Below are positions 44,384 through 52,866 of a stretch of DNA of 59,233 nucleotides, in pieces. Under the pieces are notes generated by a model. The model was not told where the DNA came from. It worked only from the letters and a program-made list of their open reading frames with translations, and ran no database searches. This DNA is from Centipeda flueggei ATCC 43531 (lineage in GTDB: Bacteria > Bacillota > Negativicutes > Selenomonadales > Selenomonadaceae): contig NZ_GG694010.1 of NCBI RefSeq assembly GCF_000160695.1, positions 1 to 59,233 on the forward strand, in the 5' to 3' direction. Position 1 is the stretch's first letter. Each line of letters begins with the position of its first letter. A program made the translations under genes and the position numbers.

Positions 44384-46453
44384 TTACAAGAGTTGTTCGA
44401 GATGTTCCCGAAAATGCTCTTCCAAAACGTATTCGAGCTCGCGGCGTATCCCCGCCGCATCCCCGCGCGCGAGGATGTCGGCAAACGTCGGGCGGTCTGC
44501 AATCTGTGCTGCAACATGCCCGAGTATCTGCCGTTCCATCTCCGCCTCTCCCGCCGGCACGAGCATGACCAATGCGGTCTGTACGGCACCCCCTCCGTAA
44601 GGGAGCGGATGCGCAAGATGCATAACGCCGAAGCGCGCTCTCTCCTGCCGTGCAAAACACCCATGGAGAAGAATCATCTGCGGCGCAGCCCACGTCGGAG
44701 CGATGCGCTCCCGCCGCAGGAGTTCGTCGGCAAAATCTTTCGCCGCCGCATCCTCTGCGAGGAGAAGATGCGCCGCCGCATTGGCAAGCTGCTCAATGGA
44801 CGCCGCCGATACATTTTCCTGCAGGTGAAAGTCCGTGAGCAGATCGCAGATCAATCCGCTGCGGCGATGAATCTCTGCCATCACTGCAGGGAACGGCAGC
44901 GGCGCGGGATCCGCCGGCACATCCGCATGATGTACGCTGCAGCCGGCAAGGACGGCATCGATCTGTGCCCGATCTGCTGCCGTCAAAAATACACTGACAA
45001 CAACGACCGGAACAGGAAGCGGCGAAAGCGGCACCGTGGAGACCACGAAGTCCGCTGAACGCCGCAGGATCTCCTGCGCAGTAAGGGCAAGCGAGGAGAC
45101 GACACCGACCACACGAATCCGCTCGTAGGATCGGCGCAGACGACTCGCAAGCAGGCGGCTCGTCCCAAGCCCTGTCGGACAGGCGACCAGAACACGCGCG
45201 GCGGGGTGATCCCCGCCCGCCTCCGTCAGTGCCGCACCGATGTGAATGGCAATATAGGCAACCTCATCATTGGGTACCGGCATCCCTGCCTCCTCCTCCA
45301 TCATGGGAATCGCATGCCGTGCGATCTCCATGAGCTCCGGATGTTCTTCCTCCATCTGCGCGAGCAGAGGATTGCGGATATCCATGTGGAGTTTCAGACG
45401 ATGCAATGCCGGAGCAAGGTGATTCACGAGCCCCGTGAGCAGCGTACGGCTGCGCATGAGCGGCGCACCGCTCTTTTCAGAGGCGCGCCGCATGATCGAC
45501 TGCGCAATCTGCACCAGCCGGAAATTATCCACGCGCCCGCCCCCCGAGGGGAGCGTCATGCCGCGTGCACCGAGCAGATGCATGGTGATATAGCCGATCT
45601 CCGCTGCAGGGATGGAAATGGAGAATACCTCCCCCATCCGCGCCGCAATCGTCTCTGCCACAGAAAATTCTTCTGTCTGCCGCAGCTCCTCCAGCGTCCC
45701 CGCATCCATCGCAATCGTATCACCCTGCTGCAGCCGCCGCACGGCGAGCGCGAGATGGACGACAAGCCCGACGCGTGCGCTGTCTGGGATGTTACGATCC
45801 TGCGTCTCCGCTGCAACAGCATCATCAATGCGGCGGATCTGCGCGGGATCAACGAGACCGAGCAGGGCACGATCCGCCGCGTACGCCGGCCCCTCCTCAG
45901 CCGCATCGTCCCCGATGAGGGCAAGGAGTTCCTTTTCATCCACATAGTCGTGGATGATGCGAACCAGTGCGCGGCGGATATCCCGCTCCGCCCCTTCGAC
46001 GTAGACGCCGAGTCCGGGACGGCGCACGAGCGTGATCTGCCGTGCGGCAAGCCACGGCTGCAGGCGATCGAGATCGTGACTGACGGTACTGTCGGTCACG
46101 TGCAGAAGATGCGCTAGAGTAAAAAGCTTGAGCGGCCCATCCGCCATGAGTAGACGCGCGATCAGGATGGAACGCCGCTGATCGGGCGTCAGTGTGCTGT
46201 GCACATCCGCCAAAGAGAGCTCCGTGCGCAGATGCCCAAGCGCTGCAGCATCCCCACTGAGCATGAATCCCGCACCCGTGCGGCGAAGGAGCATTACGCC
46301 ATAGGGTTCCAGCGCCGTCTCAATCCCGTGCATCTCACGCGTCACAGTGCGTGCGCTGACACCGAGCTCTGCGGCGATATGTTCAGCGGTCACATAGCCG
46401 GACGCGGCAAGAAGCAAAGACAGTATTGTCCGCATACGTGCCGTTAGTTCCAT
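44384..46453 (-). CDS. mtlR: Mannitol operon activator MtlR (PRD-type)
   Basis: Transcription activator controlled by PTS phosphorylation. The 689 residues have two N-terminal helix-turn-helix regions (~1-130), PRD1 (His233, His292), PRD2 (His345, His404), a IIB-like domain with VLVACPTGLGTS (Cys425) and a IIA-like domain with ILLHG (His597). All likely phosphorylation sites are present. I start at ATG 46453 (MELTARMR) with GAGAGGGGG upstream. It precedes and shares direction with mtlA and mtlD, so it can act on its own operon. Confidence 0.92.
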   Translation of the reverse strand: MELTARMRTILSLLLAASGYVTAEHIAAELGVSARTVTREMHGIETALEPYGVMLLRRTGAGFMLSGDAAALGHLRTELSLADVHSTLTPDQRRSILIARLLMADGPLKLFTLAHLLHVTDSTVSHDLDRLQPWLAARQITLVRRPGLGVYVEGAERDIRRALVRIIHDYVDEKELLALIGDDAAEEGPAYAADRALLGLVDPAQIRRIDDAVAAETQDRNIPDSARVGLVVHLALAVRRLQQGDTIAMDAGTLEELRQTEEFSVAETIAARMGEVFSISIPAAEIGYITMHLLGARGMTLPSGGGRVDNFRLVQIAQSIMRRASEKSGAPLMRSRTLLTGLVNHLAPALHRLKLHMDIRNPLLAQMEEEHPELMEIARHAIPMMEEEAGMPVPNDEVAYIAIHIGAALTEAGGDHPAARVLVACPTGLGTSRLLASRLRRSYERIRVVGVVSSLALTAQEILRRSADFVVSTVPLSPLPVPVVVVSVFLTAADRAQIDAVLAGCSVHHADVPADPAPLPFPAVMAEIHRRSGLICDLLTDFHLQENVSAASIEQLANAAAHLLLAEDAAAKDFADELLRRERIAPTWAAPQMILLHGCFARQERARFGVMHLAHPLPYGGGAVQTALVMLVPAGEAEMERQILGHVAAQIADRPTFADILARGDAAGIRRELEYVLEEHFREHLEQLL

Positions 46454-46486
46454 GTGACCGCCCCCTCTCGCCCCCTGATAGACCTC

Positions 46487-46515
46487 ATTATAACGAATGG
46501 GATTCATCATTGCAA
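46487..46515 (-). promoter_or_regulatory. mtlR promoter
   Basis: TTGCAA (46510-46515) and perfect TATAAT (46487-46492) are 17 bases apart on the minus strand, 34 bases before the mtlR ATG. Confidence 0.65.
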
Positions 46516-46554
46516 CGAAAAGACCTTTCCCTTTGTCATGAAGGGCTATGGACA

Positions 46555-46591
46555 AACAAAAAGAGCCGATGCACCATGGCACATCAGCTCT
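46555..46591 (-). terminator. tsaD terminator
   Basis: On the minus strand AGAGCTGATGTG and GCATCGGCTCT pair imperfectly and run into TTTTTGTTTG, directly after the tsaD stop. Confidence 0.75.
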
Positions 46592-46598
46592 CACAAAT

Positions 46599-47621
46599 TC
46601 AAGTAAAATCCAGTCCCGGCACAGCGTTCAGATAGAGATCGCTGTACTTGCCTGCCGCCGCCTGATAGGCACCGCGGCAGGCAATCATGGCGGCGTTATC
46701 CGTGCAGAGGCGCAGCGAAGGATAGAGATAGCGGATGCCCTCCTGCTCCGCCCGCGCACGCAGCTGCTGCTCAAGGGCAGCATTTGCCGCAACGCCGCCG
46801 GCAAGGACAAGGGTATCCCGCCCCGCCGCATGAATCGCCTCAAACGCCTTGTGGACGAGCACCTCGGTGACGGCGGCCTGAAACGATGCCGCAATGTCTG
46901 CTGCGCGGAGTTCCCGCCCCTTCATGCGCTGGCCGTTGATGTAGTTCAACACGGCGGATTTCAGCCCGCTGAAGCTGAACTCATAGTTGCCCTCCTGCGC
47001 GAGCGCACGCGGAAAGTCAATCGCCTGCGGATCCCCCGCACGTGCGAGTCGATCGATCTCAGGACCGCCCGGATAGGGAAGGCCGAGCACGCGCGCGACC
47101 TTATCAAAGGCCTCGCCTGCCGCATCATCCCGCGTACTGCCCATCAGGCGGAACGTCTCATAGTCCGCTACATCGACGAGTGCCGTATGCCCGCCCGAGA
47201 CGACAAGCGCGATAAAGGGCGGCACAAGGTCGGGCGTCTCAAGAAAATTCGCAAAGATATGTCCCTCGAGATGATTCACACCGATGAGCGGCACGTCGAG
47301 CGAAAACGCCAATGCCTTTGCCGCCGACACACCGACAAGCAGCGCCCCCACGAGTCCAGGGCCATACGTGACAGCAATCTGATCCATCGCCGCAAGCTCC
47401 GTTCCCGCCTCGTCGAGTGCCTGCTGGACGACGGGCAGAATGCTCAGGATATGGTTGCGCGAAGCAATCTCAGGAACAACGCCGCCGTATTTCTGATGAA
47501 TCGGTATCTGCGTTGAAATTACGCAGGACAGGAGTTCACGTGTCCCACGAAGTACGGCTGCCGATGTCTCATCGCAGCTTGTCTCAATCCCGAGCGTCAG
47601 TCTCTCTTGCACATCTTTCAT
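46599..47621 (-). CDS. tsaD: tRNA N6-threonylcarbamoyladenosine transferase TsaD
   Basis: Transfers the threonylcarbamoyl group to A37 of ANN-decoding tRNAs. The 340 residues show the ASKHA fold: GIETSCDETSAAVL at the N-terminus, the iron-binding HLEGH (~113), VVSGGHTALV and VLAGGVAANAALEQ. The start at 47621 overlaps rimI by 38 bases and has AGGGA at a somewhat long distance. Completes the tsaE-tsaB-rimI-tsaD operon. Confidence 0.95.
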   Translation of the reverse strand: MKDVQERLTLGIETSCDETSAAVLRGTRELLSCVISTQIPIHQKYGGVVPEIASRNHILSILPVVQQALDEAGTELAAMDQIAVTYGPGLVGALLVGVSAAKALAFSLDVPLIGVNHLEGHIFANFLETPDLVPPFIALVVSGGHTALVDVADYETFRLMGSTRDDAAGEAFDKVARVLGLPYPGGPEIDRLARAGDPQAIDFPRALAQEGNYEFSFSGLKSAVLNYINGQRMKGRELRAADIAASFQAAVTEVLVHKAFEAIHAAGRDTLVLAGGVAANAALEQQLRARAEQEGIRYLYPSLRLCTDNAAMIACRGAYQAAAGKYSDLYLNAVPGLDFT

Positions 47622-48075
47622 CAGACAGTGTATCCCTTAATTTCGTATTCCACATGAGAATGGCATCTTCGTTGTTGTCCTGATAGTACCCCTTGCGGAT
47701 ACCGATCTCCACGAATCCCAGCCCCTCATAAAGGCGGCGGGCGGGCAGATTCGACGGGCGCACCTCGAGGGTCATACGCTCGACGCCGCGCTCCGCTGCC
47801 GCGCGCATCAACGCGCACATGAGCAGACGCCCATAGCCCCTGCCTCGCTGCATCGCTGTCAGCGCGATATTCGTGACCTGTGCTTCCTCAAAGGAGATCC
47901 AGCAGCCGGCAAAGCCGATCACTGCCGTGCCCTCAAGTGCAGCGATATAGCAGGCAAAGTCATTCAACGCCTCGCGCCAAAAATCCTCGCGTGACCACGG
48001 TGTCGGAAAGCTCTCTCGCTCAATGCACGCCACGGCGTCCGCATCCTCCGGAGCAAGCGGACGAAAGGAGATCAT
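47584..48075 (-). CDS. rimI: GNAT N-acetyltransferase RimI-like
   Basis: Acetyl-CoA-dependent N-terminal acetyltransferase; E. coli RimI modifies ribosomal protein S18. The 163 residues have the GNAT core with acetyl-CoA loop QRGRGYGRLLMCALM (~83-97) and NLPARRLYEGLGFVEIG. Start at ATG 48075 overlaps the tsaB stop by four bases; the longer frame lies inside tsaB. Its place between tsaB and tsaD is the usual one, but does not prove the S18 target. Confidence 0.88.
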   Translation of the reverse strand: MISFRPLAPEDADAVACIERESFPTPWSREDFWREALNDFACYIAALEGTAVIGFAGCWISFEEAQVTNIALTAMQRGRGYGRLLMCALMRAAAERGVERMTLEVRPSNLPARRLYEGLGFVEIGIRKGYYQDNNEDAILMWNTKLRDTLSDERCARETDARD

Positions 48076-48794
48076 GATGCCGCCGCTCCGCCATGCCGCT
48101 GCTCCCACAGCACCTCTGCCTCACTGCGGCGCAGATAGAGCGGTACCGCTGTCACGGGGTCGTCCGTCTCCCCCCGCTGCAGCCTGGCAAGTCCTGCCAG
48201 CCCCACACACGCCGCACGCGGCATGCGCAGATGCAGGGGAGCAATCCCGACATTGGCAGGAAGCGCAGGGAAATCGTTCCGCCGCGTGGCATCGCCAAGC
48301 AGAACGGCGGGCAGCTCCGTTCCCGCGAGTGCGTCGAGCACCTCGGTCAGCGGCAGGATGGAGAGTGGATGCTCCTCAGAAAGGCGCACGTCCTCCCCCT
48401 CGGGACGCCACCTGAATTCCTGCACGTAGACGTTGCCTTTCTGCGCATCCATCATCGGGAGGATGCGCAGCCCTACAGAACCCATATAGTGACAGGCGAG
48501 CGCCTCCAGTGTCGGCACGCAGATCATGGGGATGTTCAGTGCGTACGCCATCATCTTTGCCGCCGCAAGACCAATGCGCAGCCCCGTGAAGGACCCCGGC
48601 CCGATACTGACGGCAATCCCATCGAGTTCCGTTTTCTTAGCACGCGCCATCTGCAGAGCCATCTTGATATGCGGCATGAGTGTCTCGGAGTGCGTCAATG
48701 CGCCCTGCATACTCACCTCGGCGGCGACACGCTCCTCAGAGAGCACCGCCACGCTCGATACCTGCGAGGACGTATCAAGGCTCACGATCAACAA
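48072..48794 (-). CDS. tsaB: tRNA t6A biosynthesis scaffold TsaB
   Basis: Non-catalytic TsaD paralogue forming the TsaB-TsaD-TsaE complex. The 240 residues begin LIVSLDTSSQVSSVAV and contain the conserved SIGPGSFTGLRIGLAAAKMMAYA (~63-85). The C-terminal half is variable, as in the family. It overlaps tsaE by 20 bases and rimI by four. Confidence 0.94.
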   Translation of the reverse strand: MLIVSLDTSSQVSSVAVLSEERVAAEVSMQGALTHSETLMPHIKMALQMARAKKTELDGIAVSIGPGSFTGLRIGLAAAKMMAYALNIPMICVPTLEALACHYMGSVGLRILPMMDAQKGNVYVQEFRWRPEGEDVRLSEEHPLSILPLTEVLDALAGTELPAVLLGDATRRNDFPALPANVGIAPLHLRMPRAACVGLAGLARLQRGETDDPVTAVPLYLRRSEAEVLWEQRHGGAAAS

Positions 48795-49251
48795 TGCGTT
48801 TCAACTCCTCCAAGAGTGCCTCGCTCTTTTCCCCAGCGGCAATAAAGGTAAACTTCCGCTTCTCAGCATCGAGTGCATCAATCCGTACCGAGAGATGATC
48901 TGCGGGGATGGCATTGGGAAACTTCTCTGCCCACTCGATCAGCACAATTCCCTCCGTCGCCTCTGCATATTCAAAGAAGCCGATATCCTCCAACTCCTCC
49001 TCGGAAGCGATACGATAGAGATCAAAGTGCACGATCGGGCACGCCGCCTCATAGATGTTCATAAGGTTGAAGGTAGGGCTGGTCACATCGCTCTCCACGC
49101 CGAGGGTGCGGGCGAGAGCCCGCACAAAGAGGGTCTTGCCTACGCCGAGTTCTCCATCGAGGCAGATGACCGTCCCCTCACGGATGATTTTGCCGATTGT
49201 CCCCGCTAAATGCGCTGTCTCTTCCGGTGAATGCGTAACACACGTGAGCAT
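48775..49251 (-). CDS. tsaE: tRNA t6A biosynthesis ATPase TsaE
   Basis: P-loop ATPase that resets the t6A complex. The 158 residues carry Walker A LDGELGVGKTLFVR (~33-46), SPTFNLMNIY and the HFDLYR motif (~83-88), then GIVLIEWAEKFP. AAGGGG precedes the ATG. First gene of the tsa operon, with a 75-base leader holding two hairpins. Confidence 0.94.
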   Translation of the reverse strand: MLTCVTHSPEETAHLAGTIGKIIREGTVICLDGELGVGKTLFVRALARTLGVESDVTSPTFNLMNIYEAACPIVHFDLYRIASEEELEDIGFFEYAEATEGIVLIEWAEKFPNAIPADHLSVRIDALDAEKRKFTFIAAGEKSEALLEELKRIVDREP

Positions 49252-49266
49252 AGTTCGTCCCCTTAT

Positions 49267-49294
49267 GAAAAAAATAGCGACCTAGGAAATCGCT
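49267..49294 (-). promoter_or_regulatory. Attenuator-like hairpin in the tsaE leader
   Basis: AGCGA and TCGCT (nine-base loop) are followed on the minus strand by ATTTTTTTC, 16 bases before tsaE. The stem shares bases with the adjoining palindromic element, so the two structures are mutually exclusive. The attenuation role is an inference. Confidence 0.4.
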
Positions 49295-49312
49295 GAATGT
49301 ATCAGTACTCCC
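49286..49312. repeat. Palindromic intergenic element, copy 4
   Basis: Minus strand GGGAGTACTGATACATTCAG then CGATTTC: a degenerate copy of the CACTGATAAATTCAGTG element, in the leader of the tsa operon. Confidence 0.6.
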
Positions 49313-49324
49313 ATAGTTCTTACT

Positions 49325-49353
49325 ATTATAGCATGACACAGAAATTTGCGCAA
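49325..49353 (-). promoter_or_regulatory. tsa operon promoter
   Basis: Perfect TATAAT (49325-49330) with a 17-base spacer to TTGCGC (49348-49353) on the minus strand, about 75 bases before tsaE. It is directly next to the rimM terminator. Confidence 0.6.
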
Positions 49354-49384
49354 AGAAAACGCGGACAGAGATCATCTCCGTCCG
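49353..49384 (-). terminator. rimM operon terminator
   Basis: GCGGACGGAGAT and ATCTCTGTCCGC (one mismatch, tiny loop) follow the rimM stop immediately, with GTTTTCTTTG on the minus strand. Ends the ylxM-to-rimM operon. Confidence 0.75.
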
Positions 49385-49885
49385 CTATTCCGGCAGGCGC
49401 ACGGTCATACAGCCGCCCGCTGTGTCAATGTTCTGCACCACGGTACGCAGTGCGGGTACAAGGAGTTCGTGCCCCTCGGCATCCCGTACTGCATAGACAT
49501 CGTTGCTGCCCGTCCGCAGAACATCCGTCACCGTACCGAGTTCATTTCCATCCTCATCGCGCACCGTGAGGCCGACGATGTCGAACACATAATACTCGCC
49601 CTCATCAAGCGGTGCCGCTTCCGCACGCGGCACCGTCAGCACACGTCCCGTGAGGCGCTGTGCCGTTTCACGCACATCATATTCCCGAAAATGCATGAGA
49701 ATATTCCGCCCCTGCGGCTTGACAGCAGTGATATGAAGGAGCTCATCCCCTGCCATCACCTCCCGCATCTGTGCAAAGCGCTCGGGAAAATCCGTCAGGG
49801 GGATAATGCGCAGATCGCCGCGCACGCCGTGCGGTGCGCCGATGCGGCCGATGACGATGCGCTCATCAGGAACGGATTGCGACAA
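49385..49885 (-). CDS. rimM: 16S rRNA processing protein RimM
   Basis: Binds S19 and the 30S head during assembly. The ~166 residues have the N-terminal barrel IVIGRIGAPHGVRGDLRIIPLTDFPERF and the C-terminal PRC-barrel EYYVFDIVGLTVRDEDGNELGTV. An ATG at 49894 lies directly on its GGAGG, so the TTG at 49885, nine bases from that site, is the better start. Both overlap the ylqD stop. Unlike many relatives, trmD does not follow; the operon ends here. Confidence 0.9.
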   Translation of the reverse strand: MSQSVPDERIVIGRIGAPHGVRGDLRIIPLTDFPERFAQMREVMAGDELLHITAVKPQGRNILMHFREYDVRETAQRLTGRVLTVPRAEAAPLDEGEYYVFDIVGLTVRDEDGNELGTVTDVLRTGSNDVYAVRDAEGHELLVPALRTVVQNIDTAGGCMTVRLPE

Positions 49886-50276
49886 TCTTGTCATCCTCCA
49901 CCAGAATCTCGACGTTCATCAGCTCACGCATATCGTCGCCGACCTTGGCTTCGACTTGACGTTCAAGTGTCCCCTGCACAATCTCCGCTCCCTCGGCAAA
50001 CTTCTGCAATTCCTCCTGATGAGCGCGCGTCTCCTCAACGTAGTCCATGCGCCGCTGACGCTCCTGACGAATGTTATTGATGTTCTGGATTGCCTGCGGG
50101 GTGAGTTCGCCCTGCTCGGCTTCCTGCATCACACGCTTTTCCTGAATGCCAAGCTGCTGGAGTTCGAGCTCCGCACGGCTGAGTCCTTCCTCCATCTCCT
50201 TGAGCATCTTCGCACGCAATTTTTCCGTCAGCTTCGCCTTAACGGTAACGGGTACCTTGATTGAAATAGAATCCAC
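49866..50276 (-). CDS. ylqD: YlqD-family protein
   Basis: A 136-residue protein of the YlqD family, of unknown function, found in the ffh-rpsP-rimM cluster of Firmicutes. It has a basic N-terminus (VPVTVKAKLTEKL), then a long charged helical, probably coiled-coil stretch (~25-90, rich in E, Q and R), and a short beta end (VEAKVGDDM...VEILVEDDKIV). The start is GTG 50276 with AAGGAG eight bases upstream. The position suggests a link to ribosome assembly, which is only context. Confidence 0.85.
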   Translation of the reverse strand: MDSISIKVPVTVKAKLTEKLRAKMLKEMEEGLSRAELELQQLGIQEKRVMQEAEQGELTPQAIQNINNIRQERQRRMDYVEETRAHQEELQKFAEGAEIVQGTLERQVEAKVGDDMRELMNVEILVEDDKIVAIRS

Positions 50277-50293
50277 TCTAATCTCTCCTTATG

Positions 50294-50324
50294 AAAAAAC
50301 GACGGAATATATGCCGCCGTTTTA
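50294..50324 (-). terminator. Hairpin between khpA and ylqD
   Basis: AAAACGGCGG and CCGTCGTTTT (one G-T pair, eight-base loop) are followed by TTC on the minus strand, just before the ylqD ribosome site. Probably a partial terminator that lowers ylqD-rimM expression. Confidence 0.55.
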
Positions 50325-50356
50325 CAGGGGTGCACCTTATCGGCACTCCGCCCGGC

Positions 50357-50584
50357 TCAGCCGATCTCGACTGTCGCCCGCTTATTCTCCTTCGTGGCAG
50401 CGGCCTTGACAACACTGCGAAGCGCCTTTGCGATCCGCCCCTGTTTGCCGATGACCTTTCCCATGTCATCCTCCGCCACACGAAGTCTTAAAATGATCTC
50501 CTGATCATCCTGTGTTTCGTCAACGACGACAGCTTCCGGATGATCTACCAAGGATTTCGCAATAACCTCGACTATCTCTTTCAT
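50357..50584 (-). CDS. khpA: KH-domain RNA-binding protein KhpA
   Basis: Small RNA-binding protein that pairs with KhpB in Gram-positive bacteria. The 75 residues are a single KH domain with the GxxG loop in GKVIGKQGRIAKALR (~42-56). It lies between rpsP and ylqD, the standard position of this gene. Confidence 0.93.
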   Translation of the reverse strand: MKEIVEVIAKSLVDHPEAVVVDETQDDQEIILRLRVAEDDMGKVIGKQGRIAKALRSVVKAAATKENKRATVEIG

Positions 50585-50674
50585 GCGCGTCGTCTCTCCT
50601 CATCGCCGTGTGCGCACGCGACGGGAAGTCCTCTGCGGGAGAGGATATCCCCCCATCGAATCGCGCGTCACGCA

Positions 50675-50950
50675 TCAGTCCTTCTGACGCTTTGCCTCAG
50701 CGAACTTCGCCATCGTGCCATTCTTGCTCAGAATGTTCTTGACGGTGTCTGTCGGCTGTGCGCCCTTCTTCATCCAATCGATCGCCTTCTCCTCGTCGAT
50801 ATTGACGAGTGCGGGCTGCTTCGACGGATCGTAATTTCCAAGGATCTCGATGAATCGCCCGTCGCGCGGTGCACGCGAATCAGCGACTACAATGCGATAG
50901 AAGGGATTCTTCTTCGCGCCCATACGGTTCAAACGAATCTTGACTGCCAT
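50675..50950 (-). CDS. rpsP: 30S ribosomal protein S16
   Basis: Assembly protein of the 30S subunit. The 91 residues begin [34 protein letters not shown], the full family signature. Start at ATG 50950 behind AAGGTGG. It follows ffh by about 30 bases; the 90-base gap to khpA holds only short GC-rich inverted repeats. Confidence 0.97.
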   Translation of the reverse strand: MAVKIRLNRMGAKKNPFYRIVVADSRAPRDGRFIEILGNYDPSKQPALVNIDEEKAIDWMKKGAQPTDTVKNILSKNGTMAKFAEAKRQKD

Positions 50951-50982
50951 AATTTCACCACCTTTCGTTGGACTCTGCCGCA

Positions 50983-52359
50983 CTACCTAAAGAACGGCAT
51001 CTTGGGGAGTCCCATGCCGCCCATGGACGGCATGGCGGGCATCCCGCCCTTCCCCTTCATTTTCTTCATCTTCTTCATCATCTTGCGCATTTCGCCGAAC
51101 TGCTTGAGCAGTTTGTTGACGTCCTGCACGCGCGTCCCGCTGCCGGCGGCAATGCGCTTGCGCCGACTGCCGTTGATGATCGTGATGTCTGCGCGCTCCT
51201 TCGGCGTCATCGCGCGGATGATCGCTTCAAGCCGGCGCATCTCTTTCCCATCGAGGTCAAACTCCTGATCGCCGAGTTTCTTCTTCAGGGCGCCCATTCC
51301 CGGGATCATGCCGAGGATGTTGCTGAGCGAACCAAGCTTTTTAACCTGCTGCATCTGGTCGAGGAAATCATCGAGCGTGAAGTCGTTGCGGCGGAGTTTC
51401 TCCTCCATCTTCTTCGCGTTCTCGAGATCGAAGTTCTCCTGTGCCTTCTCCACGAGGGAGAGCACGTCGCCCATGCCAAGGATACGCGACGCCATGCGGT
51501 CAGGGTGGAAGACCTCGAGCGGCTCGAGCTTTTCACCCATACCAACGAATTTCAGGGGACAGCCCGTCACCGCCTTGATGGAGAGCGCCGCGCCGCCGCG
51601 CGCATCGCCGTCCAGCTTCGTCATGATAACGCCGTCCAGGCCGAGCGAGGCGTCAAACGCCTCGGCGACGTTCACTGCTTCCTGTCCTGTCATGGCATCC
51701 ACGACGAGGAGGATTTCATGCGGCTTTACTTCCGCCTTGATGTCGCGCAGCTCCTGCATGAGCGTCTCATCAATCTGCAGGCGCCCCGCCGTATCAATGA
51801 TGACAACGTCGTTGGCGTGGGAGGAAGAATGTGCGATTGCCGCACGCGCAATGGCGACGGCATCCTCCTGCCCCTGCGAAAAGACGGGCACATCGACCTT
51901 GCCGCCAATGACCTCAAGCTGCTTGATGGCAGCGGGACGATAGATGTCGTCAGCAACGAGCAGCGGACGCTTGCCCTGTTTCTTGAGCATGAGCGCGAGC
52001 TTGCCCGCCGATGTGGTCTTACCCGAGCCTTGGAGGCCGACGAGCATAATGACAGTCGGCGGGTTCGGACTGATGTTGAGGCGGCTCTCCGTCCCGCCCA
52101 TCAGTGCGGTGAGTTCCTCGTCAACGATCTTGACAACGGCCTGTGCCGCCGTGAGTGTGTCGAGCACCTCCTGCCCGACGGCACGCTCCTTGACACGCCT
52201 CACGAAATCCTTGACGACCTTGAAGTTCACATCCGCTTCCAGCAGCGCCATGCGCACCTCGCGCATCGCATCGTTCACGTCGTCCTCGGTCAGCTTGCCG
52301 TGCCTGCGCAGCTTCTTGAAAATCCCTTGCAGGCGGTCGGACAGATTCTCAAAGATCAT
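50983..52359 (-). CDS. ffh: Signal recognition particle protein Ffh
   Basis: SRP54 GTPase that targets nascent membrane proteins to FtsY/SecYEG. The 458 residues have the N helical domain, the G domain ([15 protein letters not shown] ~109-123, [20 protein letters not shown]) and the methionine-rich M domain ([32 protein letters not shown]). They end in a very Met/Gly/Lys-rich tail ([20 protein letters not shown]). The start overlaps ylxM by four bases. Confidence 0.97.
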   Translation of the reverse strand: MIFENLSDRLQGIFKKLRRHGKLTEDDVNDAMREVRMALLEADVNFKVVKDFVRRVKERAVGQEVLDTLTAAQAVVKIVDEELTALMGGTESRLNISPNPPTVIMLVGLQGSGKTTSAGKLALMLKKQGKRPLLVADDIYRPAAIKQLEVIGGKVDVPVFSQGQEDAVAIARAAIAHSSSHANDVVIIDTAGRLQIDETLMQELRDIKAEVKPHEILLVVDAMTGQEAVNVAEAFDASLGLDGVIMTKLDGDARGGAALSIKAVTGCPLKFVGMGEKLEPLEVFHPDRMASRILGMGDVLSLVEKAQENFDLENAKKMEEKLRRNDFTLDDFLDQMQQVKKLGSLSNILGMIPGMGALKKKLGDQEFDLDGKEMRRLEAIIRAMTPKERADITIINGSRRKRIAAGSGTRVQDVNKLLKQFGEMRKMMKKMKKMKGKGGMPAMPSMGGMGLPKMPFFR

Positions 52360-52721
52360 TCTCCCACCTCCTTCGTATCATCCTGTGATGTGTATTGTTC
52401 CAATTCATCCGCGATGCGGCATACATCGGTGCACGCAATCGGTTCTCTGAGTGCACGCAGCTTTGCACAGACGACAGCGATCGCCCGCTCCTGCTCCTGT
52501 TGACGAGCAAAGAGCCCCAGCGTCTCCTCCATCTCCGCCAGTGCGCGCTCTGCGCGGCGAATATTGTCATGCGCCGCCTGCCGGGTGATGCCGAGCTCCT
52601 CACCAATCTCCGCGAGCGAGAAATCCTCTGCAATATGTAAATGCAGGCACTCCCTCTGCTTCCCCGTCAGAAGGCCTCCATAGAAATCGTAGAGCTTTGC
52701 GCGATAGTAGAGCTGATCCAA
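52356..52721 (-). CDS. ylxM: SRP-associated helix-turn-helix protein YlxM
   Basis: Small DNA-binding-like protein of the ylxM-ffh operon; streptococcal YlxM binds SRP components and stimulates the GTPase. The 121 residues have the sigma-70 region-4-like HTH (LTGKQRECLHLHIAEDFSLAEIGEELGITRQAAHDNIRRAERAL, ~18-60) and a helical, Gln/Glu-rich tail that extends beyond the usual ~110 residues. The start is TTG 52721, six bases after GGAGG; the upstream extension lies in the leader hairpins. Confidence 0.88.
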   Translation of the reverse strand: MDQLYYRAKLYDFYGGLLTGKQRECLHLHIAEDFSLAEIGEELGITRQAAHDNIRRAERALAEMEETLGLFARQQEQERAIAVVCAKLRALREPIACTDVCRIADELEQYTSQDDTKEVGE

Positions 52722-52730
52722 TCCGTTCCT

Positions 52731-52780
52731 CCCCTCCCACCACGCTCTGCGTGGTCTCCCTTCCCCGCAGGCGCGGAAGG
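52731..52780 (-). repeat. ~50-nt double-hairpin repeat, copy 2
   Basis: On the minus strand CCTTCC...GGGGAAGGG is followed by GACCACGC/GCGTGGT and GGGAGGGG, closely matching copy 1 at 41128-41177. It occupies the leader of ylxM and ends against its ribosome-binding site. Confidence 0.6.
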
Positions 52781-52792
52781 CTGTTATGGGAG

Positions 52793-52832
52793 ATACTTGT
52801 GCAAGTATAACGGGAAACAAAGAACCTGTCAA
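52793..52832 (-). promoter_or_regulatory. ylxM-ffh operon promoter with operator-like palindrome
   Basis: Consensus TTGACA (52827-52832) and TATACT (52804-52809) are 17 bases apart on the minus strand. The palindrome ATACTTGCACAAGTAT (52793-52808) overlaps the -10 and start point. The -35 is also the right arm of the upstream gene's terminator. Confidence 0.75.
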
Positions 52833-52853
52833 GTATTTTTCTTGACAGGTTCT
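52821..52853 (-). terminator. Terminator of the DUF438 gene
   Basis: A perfect 13-bp stem (AGAACCTGTCAAG, seven-base A/T loop) lies 14 bases after the stop codon, followed on the minus strand by TTGTTT. It is overlapped by the ylxM promoter. Confidence 0.8.
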
Positions 52854-52866
52854 TTTATCTTATCTT

